Shown piece by piece: positions 18,269 to 27,100 of a stretch of DNA of 64,000 nt. Source of the stretch: Kineobactrum sediminis (GTDB lineage Bacteria; Pseudomonadota; Gammaproteobacteria; Pseudomonadales; Halieaceae). The notes under the pieces were generated by a model, which saw only the letters and a list, made by a program, of their open reading frames with translations, was not told the DNA's origin and did no database searches. The number at the start of each line of letters is the position of its first letter. Within the stretch, counting starts at the first letter, position 1. The DNA lies in assembly GCF_002868715.1 (NCBI RefSeq), contig NZ_PKLZ01000010.1:1-64000 (forward strand), written 5' to 3'. Position numbers and translations under genes: made by a program.

Positions 18269-18600
18269 CTGATTTTGGGCTGAGTGGCTAGTGGTCTGGC
18301 TTCGGTTGGAGTGCCTGGGTGGGCCGGCTTCGGTCGGTTTACCCCTTGCAGGACGCGCTCAAGCCCATCCATGGGGCGCTCGTTCCTCGACATCCTGTCT
18401 CGGACGGTCCTGCAAGGGGTAAACCGACCAAAGCCTCCTCGTGAACGGCCAGTCCCTTGGTATCTTTTCCCGACGGTCCTGCGAGGGGTAAACCGACCAA
18501 AGCCTCCTCGGTGAGCGGCCAGTCCCTCGGTATTTTTCCCGGACGGTTCTGCAGGGGATAAACGGACCGGCACCTCGTGGGGACTGAAGATCGTTGGTTT
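18269..18600. repeat. Palindromic tandem-repeat array 2, upstream of ettA
   Basis: Three tandem units of 69-70 bases start at 18403, 18472 and 18542 and share gacggtcctgc(a/g)aggggtaaa and ccgaccaaagcctcctc; the third is the most diverged. An inverted copy of the unit core sits upstream: 18332-18354 is an exact 23-base reverse complement of 18407-18429, and after one mismatch the match continues another five bases. The 52-base spacer holds catccatgggg. The plan (one inverted arm, a spacer of about 50 bases, then three tandem copies) matches array 1 read on the minus strand, though the repeat sequences differ. Short frames here look like noise. Confidence 0.85.
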
Positions 18601-18647
18601 TCCTGTTAGAATGCGCGGTTCTTTTACAGCACAGGTACAACATCCAG

Positions 18648-20312
18648 ATGGCTCAGTACGTCTACACTATGAATCGCGTCGGCAAGGTCGTGCCGCCGAA
18701 GAAGAAAATCCTCGAAGATATTTCCCTGTCCTTTTTTCCGGGCGCCAAGATTGGCGTGCTGGGCCTGAATGGGTCGGGCAAGTCCACGCTGCTGCGCATT
18801 ATGGCGGGCATTGATACGGATATTCTGGGTGAGGCGCGGCCCCAGCCGGGGATCAAGATTGGTTATTTGCCCCAGGAGCCGCAGCTGAATCCGGACAAGG
18901 ATGTGCGCGGCAATGTCGAGGAGGGCCTGCAGGAAGCGGTTGATGCCCTGGTCAGCCTGGACAAGGTGTATAGCGCGTATGCGGAACCGGATGCTGATTT
19001 TGATGCGCTGGCCAAGGAGCAGGCGCGGCTGGAGGATATTATCCAGGCCTCTGATGCCCATAATCTGGAGCATAAGCTGGAGATCGCCGCCGACGCGCTG
19101 CGCCTGCCGCCGTGGGACGCGGATGTGACGACTTTGTCCGGTGGTGAGTGTCGCCGGGTAGCACTGTGCCGGCTGTTGCTGTCTGCACCGGACATGCTGT
19201 TGCTGGACGAGCCCACCAACCACCTGGATGCGGAGAGTGTCGGCTGGCTGGAGCGCTTCCTGCACGATTTCCCCGGTACCGTGGTCGCCATTACCCACGA
19301 CCGTTACTTCCTCGACAACGCCGCGGGCTGGATTCTGGAGCTGGACCGGGGCCGCGGCATCCCCTACGAGGGCAATTACTCTGACTGGCTGGAGGCCAAG
19401 GAGTCGCGCCTGGCCGCGGAGAAGCGCCAGGAGCAGTCGCACCAGAAGGCACTGAAGTCCGAGCTGGAGTGGGTACGCACTAACCCCAAGGGACGCCAGG
19501 CCAAGAGCAAGGCTCGCCTGCAGCGCTTTGACGAGCTGCAATCCCAGGAGTTCCAGGCGCGCAACGAGACCAACGAGATCTATATTCCGCCCGGGCCTCG
19601 TTTGGGCGACAACGTGATTGATGTGCACAACCTGAAGAAGACCTTCGGCGACCGACTGCTGTTCGACAATGTCAGCTTCAGTGTCCCCAAGGGCAGTATC
19701 GTCGGCATTATCGGTGCCAACGGTATGGGTAAATCCACCCTGTTCAAGATCCTGATGGGTACGGAGCAGGCAGATGGCGGCGAAGTAAAGGTCGGGGAAA
19801 CGGTCCAGCTGGGCTATGTTGACCAGTCCCGGGATGATCTCGACGGCAGCAAGACGGTCTGGGATGAAATCTCCGACGGCCAGGATGTTATCCGCATCGG
19901 CACCTATGAAGTCAATTCGCGCTCCTATGTCGGCCGGTTCAACTTCAAGGGATCGGACCAGCAGAAGTTTGTCGGTGACCTCTCCGGCGGCGAACGCAAC
20001 CGCCTGCACCTGGCCAAGCTGCTGAAACAGGGCGCCAATGTGTTGCTGCTGGACGAACCGACCAATGACCTGGATGTGGAAACCCTGCGGGCCCTGGAGG
20101 ATGCGATACTGGCCTTTCCCGGCAGCGCGTTGGTGATATCCCACGATCGCTGGTTTCTGGACCGTATCGCCACCCACATGCTGGCCTACGAGGACGACGG
20201 CAGCGTGGTATTTCACGAAGGGAACTTCAGCGATTATGAAGAGGACCGCAAGGCTCGTCTGGGCGCTGCCGCTGCCCAGCCTCATCGTGTTAAATACCGT
20301 AAACTGAAGTAA
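18648..20312 (+). CDS. ettA: Energy-dependent translational throttle protein EttA
   Basis: A 554-residue ABC-F ATPase without membrane segments. It binds the ribosomal E site and gates entry into elongation according to the ATP/ADP ratio. Domain one has Walker A GLNGSGKST and signature LSGGECRRVALCRLL; domain two has GANGMGKST and LSGGERNRLHLAKLL; both have LLLDEPTN Walker B boxes. The P-site tRNA interaction linker lies around residues 245-320 (EWVRTNPKGRQAKSKARL). MAQYVYTMNRVGKVVPP is the standard start, so the open frame from 18594 is too long. Confidence 0.96.
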   Translation: MAQYVYTMNRVGKVVPPKKKILEDISLSFFPGAKIGVLGLNGSGKSTLLRIMAGIDTDILGEARPQPGIKIGYLPQEPQLNPDKDVRGNVEEGLQEAVDALVSLDKVYSAYAEPDADFDALAKEQARLEDIIQASDAHNLEHKLEIAADALRLPPWDADVTTLSGGECRRVALCRLLLSAPDMLLLDEPTNHLDAESVGWLERFLHDFPGTVVAITHDRYFLDNAAGWILELDRGRGIPYEGNYSDWLEAKESRLAAEKRQEQSHQKALKSELEWVRTNPKGRQAKSKARLQRFDELQSQEFQARNETNEIYIPPGPRLGDNVIDVHNLKKTFGDRLLFDNVSFSVPKGSIVGIIGANGMGKSTLFKILMGTEQADGGEVKVGETVQLGYVDQSRDDLDGSKTVWDEISDGQDVIRIGTYEVNSRSYVGRFNFKGSDQQKFVGDLSGGERNRLHLAKLLKQGANVLLLDEPTNDLDVETLRALEDAILAFPGSALVISHDRWFLDRIATHMLAYEDDGSVVFHEGNFSDYEEDRKARLGAAAAQPHRVKYRKLK

Positions 20313-20407
20313 CAGCCGGGCGACCGATTTTGGCTAACAATCCTGCCTCGCATCCGTTGCGAGGTAGGGCTATCATGCATCTACCATCCGGCAATACGAG
20401 ACCGACC

Positions 20408-20770
20408 ATGGACGACATTTACAACGAGCGCCGCGAATTCAGCCACGTAGCCCTGGACCTGCCTGTAGAGGTGCACCAGGGTGGCAGCGTCTGGCATCAG
20501 CGGCTGATAGACCTGTCTCTCGGCGGCGCGTCAACAGACCAGCCAGATGTGTGGGATGCTCAGTATAATGAACCGTTTACGCTACTGATTCACACCGGAG
20601 CCGAAACCCCGCTGGAGTTGCATGCCTATCTGCAGAACGTGGACAACCAGCGGCTGGGCTTTTCTGTGGAACATGTAGACAAGGATAATATCGAGCCTCT
20701 GCGCGCCCTGCTGCGCAGCCATATGGACAATCCCGATCAGCTTGACGAAGAACTCAAGCGGCTGGCCTAG
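20408..20770 (+). CDS. PilZ-domain protein
   Basis: About 120 residues resembling a stand-alone PilZ domain, the common c-di-GMP receptor. The arginine box is NERREFSHVALDLPVEV and the D/NxSxxG motif reads DLSLGGAS. A downstream strand, RLGFSVEHVD, matches the barrel end. Starts at 20375 (better ribosome site, GAGGTAG) and 20408 (closer to the family) are both possible. It sits 95 bases after ettA and converges on the FHA gene. The two stop codons are embedded in the arms of a 22-base inverted repeat. Confidence 0.75.
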   Translation: MDDIYNERREFSHVALDLPVEVHQGGSVWHQRLIDLSLGGASTDQPDVWDAQYNEPFTLLIHTGAETPLELHAYLQNVDNQRLGFSVEHVDKDNIEPLRALLRSHMDNPDQLDEELKRLA

Positions 20771-20830
20771 GAGCCTGTCGGACTTAAGCATTCGAAGCGA
20801 GGAAAAGCCTTAAGTCCGACAGGCTCCTAG
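20767..20830. terminator. Long inverted repeat joining two convergent stop codons
   Basis: A perfect 22-base inverted repeat, 20767-20788 with 20809-20830, surrounds a 20-base loop. Each arm begins with CTAG, so the TAG stop of the PilZ gene and the TAG stop of the convergent FHA gene are both inside the arms. No T run follows on either side. It is best read as a bidirectional structural terminator or as a palindromic element that has inserted symmetrically and supplied both stops. Confidence 0.7.
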
Positions 20831-21813
20831 AGTACCAGCCAGGCAATACCCGCCAGTACGACCAGCGCAAGCGCACCGGCAGCTACCAGCCTGGCTTTGG
20901 AGCTGGCCATAAGGGCAACACTCCCTCCGGGCTGTGTACCACCACTGCCAGACGCCGGGCTACTCGCTGCGGGTGCGTCAATACTGGTACGAAACACCAG
21001 GTTTTCATTACCCAGCCTTATCTGGTCGCCGTCGGCAAGATAAGCGGTGAGCCGCTTGTCGCCATTGACGAATATGCCATTCGCCGACACCAGGTTCACC
21101 AGGCGCCAGCGTCCACCCTGGTGAACAAGCTGGGCATGACGCGCGGACACACTGGGCTCGGAGAGCATGATCTCACAGCTGTCTTCGCGGCCAACTTCCC
21201 ACACGTCCGGTTCTTCACCCCCACCCGGCTCTAGCTCGAATACATCGGCGCCAACGCCGTCGCGAATCACCATCAGGTGAGGGTGATCCGAGGCCCGGGG
21301 AAGGTCTGTTACAGCGGCTTCCTCCTGGGATTCCATGGACAGGAATTGGGTATGCTCGCCCGTACCCGAATCCACCCAACTGCCTGGCAGGTCTGTGCTG
21401 GCTGGCGCCGCAGCCGGTTGTGGCACGGCCTCCGGCTCAGCGACTGCCATCGGCGCCACCTCGGTAGCATCGTCGCCCAGGGGTGCAAACACGGTCGCGT
21501 CATCATCGGCATCGGCAACCGGCCTTGAAATCGCCACCTTGAACGCGTATTTGTCAAACTGGATGTCGTCGCCGTCGCTCAGCTCAACCGTTCCCACCAG
21601 GCGCAGGCCGTTAACCAGCGTGCCATTCGCCGAGCCCATGTCTTCCAGGATGGCGCGCTCGTTTTCGATCCGCAGCAGTGCGTGATTACGGGACACCCGC
21701 GAGTCATCAAGAGTAATATCGCAATCACCCGTGCGTCCCACGCGCATCTCTCCCTGCAACACATACTCGGTTCCATCCTGTGCCATCAGCCTGGCACCAA
21801 ACTCAGCCGTCAT
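20827..21813 (-). CDS. Tail-anchored protein with two FHA domains
   Basis: A 328-residue protein. FHA domain 1 (about 10-95) has MRVGRTGDCDITLDD, SRVSRNHALLRI and SANGTLVNG; FHA domain 2 (about 190-285) has WEVGREDSCEIML, SVSARHAQLVH and SANGIFVNG. Both keep the Arg, Ser and His that grip phosphothreonine. A variable acidic/proline linker joins them, and a C-terminal hydrophobic segment (LVAAGALALVVLAGIAWLVL) leaves the domains in the cytoplasm. It is the last gene of the multiheme operon, 30 bases after the PP2C phosphatase. The pair forms a phosphothreonine read/erase module, though no kinase is in the window. Confidence 0.88.
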   Translation of the reverse strand: MTAEFGARLMAQDGTEYVLQGEMRVGRTGDCDITLDDSRVSRNHALLRIENERAILEDMGSANGTLVNGLRLVGTVELSDGDDIQFDKYAFKVAISRPVADADDDATVFAPLGDDATEVAPMAVAEPEAVPQPAAAPASTDLPGSWVDSGTGEHTQFLSMESQEEAAVTDLPRASDHPHLMVIRDGVGADVFELEPGGGEEPDVWEVGREDSCEIMLSEPSVSARHAQLVHQGGRWRLVNLVSANGIFVNGDKRLTAYLADGDQIRLGNENLVFRTSIDAPAASSPASGSGGTQPGGSVALMASSKARLVAAGALALVVLAGIAWLVL

Positions 21814-21843
21814 AGTTCGAACTCCATAGGCCCACCCATTGTT

Positions 21844-22875
21844 TCAGGGCCGGACAAAAAACCAGGTCGCCGCTACGCCAAGGGCGAGCACAACCACTGC
21901 TGTTATCACAAGACCGCGCCGAGGACCCGAGAGGGACCGGGCCGGCGAGCGCAAATCCGCCATTTTATCCATTGCCATCATCTGGGTCACTTCGGGGGAT
22001 TTGGGTGCTACCCGGGACCGTATTGGTGGACTATTGATTCGCGCCGCCGCTACCGGTGGTGGCGCGGGCAGGCCGTGATATTCCCCGGTCGCGGGATCGT
22101 AACACCAGACCAGTTCGGGCCCCCCGCTGTCGTCGGGATCGCTCTCGGTAGCCGGTGCAACCGCATTCCCAACCAACACCACGGTGATATTGTCGCGCCC
22201 GCCATTCGCTACCGCCGTCTGGACCAGCTCGGCACTGCGCTCGGCAAGCGGCTTGTCGCCGGCAAGGATGGCCGCCAGGTCACGGCTGTCGACCATGTCG
22301 CTGAGCCCGTCGCTGCACAACATCAATATCTGGCCCGGCAGCAGTTCACCCTGGTTGGTTCCTACCCGCAGTTTATCCGGGTCCTGCAGGCCGATCGCCT
22401 GCACAATGACATTTTTACGCGGGTGGTGCCTCGCTTCCTCGAAGGTGATCTCGCCTTTTTCAAGCAGGGCTTCAACGTAGGAATGGTCACGGGTAAGAAG
22501 CTTGAGTTGCCCGTCCCAGAGGTAGGCACGACTATCGCCAACCCAGGCAAGCTGGTAGTGGTTGCTATGAAAGTGCGCGGCAACTATGGTGGTCGCCATA
22601 CCGCTCTTGCCCCGGCCCGCGGTAACCGCCGCAGCCACTTCCTCATTGGCGCGGCGAATGGCCGATTCGAGGTCACCGACTGCGTTGACCTCCCGGGCCA
22701 GAACCTCACAGGTAATCTGGCTGGCCACCTCGCCCGCGTGGTGACCACCAACGCCGTCCGCCACCACGACCAGATCGCGAGCCGGCCCGATATAATAGGC
22801 ATCCTCGTTGTGAGCCCGGCGGCCGACGTCCGTTGCCCCCCAGGCCTCCCGGCCAGCGCCCGAATCTGTTGTCAT
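21844..22875 (-). CDS. Membrane-anchored PP2C-type Ser/Thr phosphatase
   Basis: A 343-residue PPM/PP2C enzyme. The metal-binding motifs RRAHNEDA, VVADGVGGH, CSDGLSDMV and GGRDNITVV are in order over residues 15-240. A proline-rich linker leads to a C-terminal membrane helix (GLVITAVVVLALGVAATWFF), so the catalytic domain faces the cytoplasm. The start overlaps the stop of the upstream cytochrome gene by four bases, tying it translationally to the electron-transfer operon. It probably dephosphorylates the target that the neighbouring FHA protein recognises. Confidence 0.9.
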   Translation of the reverse strand: MTTDSGAGREAWGATDVGRRAHNEDAYYIGPARDLVVVADGVGGHHAGEVASQITCEVLAREVNAVGDLESAIRRANEEVAAAVTAGRGKSGMATTIVAAHFHSNHYQLAWVGDSRAYLWDGQLKLLTRDHSYVEALLEKGEITFEEARHHPRKNVIVQAIGLQDPDKLRVGTNQGELLPGQILMLCSDGLSDMVDSRDLAAILAGDKPLAERSAELVQTAVANGGRDNITVVLVGNAVAPATESDPDDSGGPELVWCYDPATGEYHGLPAPPPVAAARINSPPIRSRVAPKSPEVTQMMAMDKMADLRSPARSLSGPRRGLVITAVVVLALGVAATWFFVRP

Positions 22876-24164
22876 AAAGCGCCCATCAGTTGCCTCGCAC
22901 GTACCGCAAACTGTTGCGGTACAAACCGGTTCTCATCTTCTACGCTTTGATACAGCGCATCAAGCTGTACTTTGAGCCGCTCGGCATCCTCGAGCGCCAG
23001 GGACAGGGTTTCCACTGCCAGGAAGCTCTGCTCCGCCGCCGTGAAATGGCGAAAGCGCCCCGCCGCCGACTGGGCCAGCAATTCCCGGCGCAACAGCCGC
23101 TGCTGCTCTGCACCGTAACGGGCACTACTCAGTTGCTCAACCAGTGGCGCCAGCCGCCCATGCAACGCCTGTGCCGCCGCCACCACCGCCTCCCGGGATT
23201 GTTGAGAGGCCTGGTGCAGATTATCAAGCGCCTGGCGCAGGCCGCCAACTTCTTCCGCTGACAGGGTTTCCAGCACCGCCAGCAATACCACCAGGCTGGC
23301 GTCGTTCAAGCGCACGGTACCCGGCGGCAGCCGGTCCGATTCCCCGGTCCAGCGCAGGTCGTCCATGGGGTGGTGGCAGGCATGGCACTGGAAGAACGAC
23401 AACTCGGGCACCAGTGACGGCCGCGTAAACCACTCGTCCTGCAATAATTCCAGGGTGTGCAGGCCGGTTACGGCAAGACCTGCCAGCCACATGTTAACCG
23501 GCTCTATAGCGGGCTTGCGCTCGCGATAATCCGCATCCACCTCGTAGTGAGCCGGCTGGTTGACAGTAAAGGTTTCAAGCTCGAAAGCCAGCCGCGGGTG
23601 TCCCGCGCCCATTATCTCGTGGGTCGCGAATTTGTCCCTGGTACCCAGATGGCAGGACAGGCACAAGCGCGCTCGCGCCAGGGGCTGCTCCGTGGGATAC
23701 ATGCCCCTGGCCAGGTTATCGGCATGGCTGGTGCCCACTTCGGCATGGGATTCCAGCCACTGGCCGGAGCCCCCATGGCAGGCTTCACAGCCAACACCGT
23801 CGGAAATCTGGAAGCGGCGCCCGCGGGCTTCCGGCGCCACGTTGTCGGCGTGGCAATCCAGGCAGATTTTGGCCCCCTGGGCACTGGGCAGGCCGAGTTT
23901 GGTAGCGATGGCTTTGGACTGGGCGGTCTGCAGCGTTCGGTAGGCGCGCGAGTGATAGTCCTGGCGCAGCCAGACCCGGTATTCGTTAAGCCACACGTTG
24001 GCGTCCGGGTCCGCGCTCACCTTGCCATGACAGACACTGGTGGCACAGCTCGCAACCCCTTCGTGGAGGTCGGCGCCCGTTTCCGGCAATGGCTGCGCGA
24101 GGGCTGTGCCGGCGGCGAGCCCCAGCAGCAGCACTAGCGGCGTTATCAGTTTTCTACGAACCAT
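22872..24164 (-). CDS. Pentaheme c-type cytochrome, c554-like, exported
   Basis: A 430-residue protein with a clear Sec signal (LLLGLAAGTALAQ). Four standard heme motifs (CLDCH, CEACH, CLSCH, CHACH) plus one expanded CX4CH (CATSVCH) lie in the first 260 residues. The pattern resembles the cytochrome c-554/NrfA-associated group (PF13435). The last 140 residues are helical and heme-free. It should act in the periplasm or at the outer membrane. It overlaps the 3' end of the decaheme-propeller gene by 19 bases, so the two are probably made in fixed ratio. Confidence 0.85.
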   Translation of the reverse strand: MVRRKLITPLVLLLGLAAGTALAQPLPETGADLHEGVASCATSVCHGKVSADPDANVWLNEYRVWLRQDYHSRAYRTLQTAQSKAIATKLGLPSAQGAKICLDCHADNVAPEARGRRFQISDGVGCEACHGGSGQWLESHAEVGTSHADNLARGMYPTEQPLARARLCLSCHLGTRDKFATHEIMGAGHPRLAFELETFTVNQPAHYEVDADYRERKPAIEPVNMWLAGLAVTGLHTLELLQDEWFTRPSLVPELSFFQCHACHHPMDDLRWTGESDRLPPGTVRLNDASLVVLLAVLETLSAEEVGGLRQALDNLHQASQQSREAVVAAAQALHGRLAPLVEQLSSARYGAEQQRLLRRELLAQSAAGRFRHFTAAEQSFLAVETLSLALEDAERLKVQLDALYQSVEDENRFVPQQFAVRARQLMGAL

Positions 24165-27100
24165 GGTTTGCCATCTTTGTCTGTGTAGAGTTTACGCATT
24201 TCGTCCAGGCTGAGCGGTCGCGCGCCAATGCGACCGAATACCGCCATCTGGCCGCCGGTTTCATCAACGCCGCGATCCCGCTCCAGGCCCCGGCTCAACG
24301 ACAGCGCGGGCGACTTCGTCGCATAGCGGGCAATAAGCTCCGGGCTCGGTTCCGGCGAAAAGCCATAGAACTTGGGCTGGCTGCTCGGCGAAGTCAGTTG
24401 TACCACTTTCAGGCCCGAGGCCCCATCGGCGATATAGGCGAACAGCGAGGCATTGGTGGATGCCACCACGACATCGTGGCTGTCATCCAGGCCGTCGCGG
24501 AACGTTTGCAGCAGCTTCATCTTCGCAGGCCGGGTAATGTCGACAATGGCAAGGCCATCGCTACCCGCCGCCACATAGGCGTAGGTACGGGCCAGGTGCA
24601 TGCGTCGCGCCTGTGCCAAAGGGATCACATTGGCCTGGTCCAGTACCGGCGCCCGCGGCTGGGTAATATCAACCACCTTCAGGCCATCGGCATCGGTGAC
24701 AAACAGGTAACGGAACTGCAACGCTATGGAATGCCCCTGGTTCAGCGGCACTACCGTCACCAGTTCCGGCGCCAGCGGCTGGTCCAGGTCAACCACCACC
24801 AGGCCGGCGTCGGCGATGATGTAGGCAAAGCTGCCGCCCAGCACCATGTGCCGGGCACCGGTGAGTACGCCATTCTCGTTCCACGTCAGGTCCCGTTTGA
24901 GGATATTGTTGCGCGGCTCGCCATCCGACAGGGTGTTGACGTCGGTGAGGATCAGGCCCTCCACGGCATCGGTGATCAATGCGTAGTCATAGATCGGGTG
25001 AAAGGGCTGCTCCAGGTTGATCTCGCGCATCAGCTCACCCTCGTTGCGATCCGGGTGAATGGGCTGGTTGGTTGGCAATACCACACAGGTAGCGTTGGTG
25101 CTGGGAATTCTCGTGTCCTGCCCCAGCGGGCTGAACGGCGCGGCGATAATTCGCTGGGAAACGCCCTTGTTACCGATGCTGGCAATGTCATAAACCCGCA
25201 TACCCTTGTCGCCCTCGGCGGCAAACAGGTATTCGCCCCGGTGCTGGACACAGGATGCCGGCCCACTGCTGTGCGGATAGCCATGCTCGAGGGTGGCATC
25301 GTTGTCCTGGTGCGCCGCAAAATAGTCCGGATAGGCATAGCGATGCAGGTAACTGCCCAGTACCGCCTGGGGCTCTTCCCACTCGGTCACCTGGACGCCG
25401 GTAACGTGCTCCTCCCCGCCAACCCAGGCGTAGTAGCCCACAAAATTGACGAAACCCGTGCCCTGCATCAGCAGTTGCGCCATGATCGCATTGTTATCGT
25501 TCTGCCGGGACAGGTGACAGTCTTCACACTCCTTGGTCTCGGTCTTGCGTACGGTATGGGCAAAGTGCGGATTGAAGGCCTGTGAACTGAAACCGCTGGC
25601 GGAAATCGGGGGCTGCTGTATGTAGATCTTTTCCCGGTTGGCGTTGGTGGAGGACAGGATCAGTGCCGAGGTTGAGCGCACCGGCGCAATCTTGCCGCCC
25701 TTGGCAGCCTCGCGGCGGCCCAGCAGGAACATCTGGTCGCGGCTCACCTGGGGATTGTAGGTCGCATAGTTACGCGACGCCCCGCCTTCATAGTGATGGC
25801 GGTCGGTTTTGTTGTTGGCTTCAATCGGCAGGTGGCAACCCGCGCAGCTGGTGGTCCAGGAGGTATGGCAGGTGTAACACTCCATGTCATCGTCGCTGTG
25901 GGCCAGGTCCGAACTCGCCACCTCCGGGCCCCAGTCCTGTTTTGCCGTATCCGTACTCATCAGCTTTGCCCTGGCCGCCTTGGCGTTGTACTCGCCGTGC
26001 TGCGGGTCGACACTGTCCTTGACCAGGCTCACTTCCCACTCGAGCTCAGGGTCCAGTACCGAGCGCTGGATTAGCGTGTTCCCCATCCACTCAAAGCGCA
26101 GGCGCCCATCGGGGTTGCGGATGGCGCCCATGTCAGTGCCGCCTTCCAGGGCGGCGGGGCCGGAGGTGAACAGGTTGGGGTAGCCCTTGGCCGAGCCATG
26201 GCAGTCCTTGCAGTCAATCTCCACCGCGGCGGCCACCTCACCGTATATGTGGCCGTTACCATGGTTATCCTGGGCATAGTGGCAATCAACACAGTGCATG
26301 CCTGCATCCAGGTGGATGGAAGACATGTGCACGGCTTTATCGAATTTTTCCGGGTCGTCATCCTCCACCACCGTGCCTTCGGCATCCAGCAGGTTGCCCT
26401 TGCGGTCACGCTTGAACACCGCGCGAAAATTCCAGCCGTGGCCGTGATAGTCCGCAAACTGGGTATCGGTGAGCTCGGGGTTCATCTCCGACACCTGTTT
26501 CACAAACTCGACATCAGCCCACTTACCGCGGGGGGAGGCACCCTCGGGGTTGCGCTCCAGTACCGCGCGCTGCTCTTCATGGGTAGGGTACACCTGCTTT
26601 TCCGGCCACATGGAGGGCGCATCAGACTCGTAGTCCCACATGGTGTAACCGAGGTAACTGTTCACAAACATGTTGGGCTGGTGCATGTGGCAAACCATGC
26701 ACTGGCTGGTGGGAATGGCGCGGGTGAATTCATGCTTGAGCGGATGCCCGGATTCGCCCTGGGTTATGGTCGGGTCGACTGTTTGCGTCTTGCCGGTATG
26801 GCCGAAAGCAGCATACTGCCCCGAATGGCGCGGGTCGCGGTCATTGGCGTAGACCACGTGGCAGCTTGCACACCCCGACTGGCGGTAGTCGCCGGGCTGG
26901 TCATTGGTGCCCGAAAACCAGGTATGGGGGTCATTGAGGCGGGTTTTGGTGATGTTGATGACAGGCACCGAAATACGGGCGCCGGTACCCGGGCCCCGAT
27001 TGGACTGGCGGATGTCGGGCCGGCCCGGTTCTTCCAGGCGCTGCAACTGGCCCAGGGCATTGGGCAGGCCGGTCTCGGGAAAAAGGTTGGTGATGTTGCG

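Noticed and set aside
18269-18643. Short open frames with repeated peptides such as RLWSVYP across array 2
   Set aside because: They arise from the DNA repeats, lack ribosome sites and family similarity, and differ in frame between units.
24089-25585. Long plus-strand frame opposite the decaheme-propeller gene
   Set aside because: It mirrors the high-GC codon pattern of the real gene, has no family features and no ribosome site.
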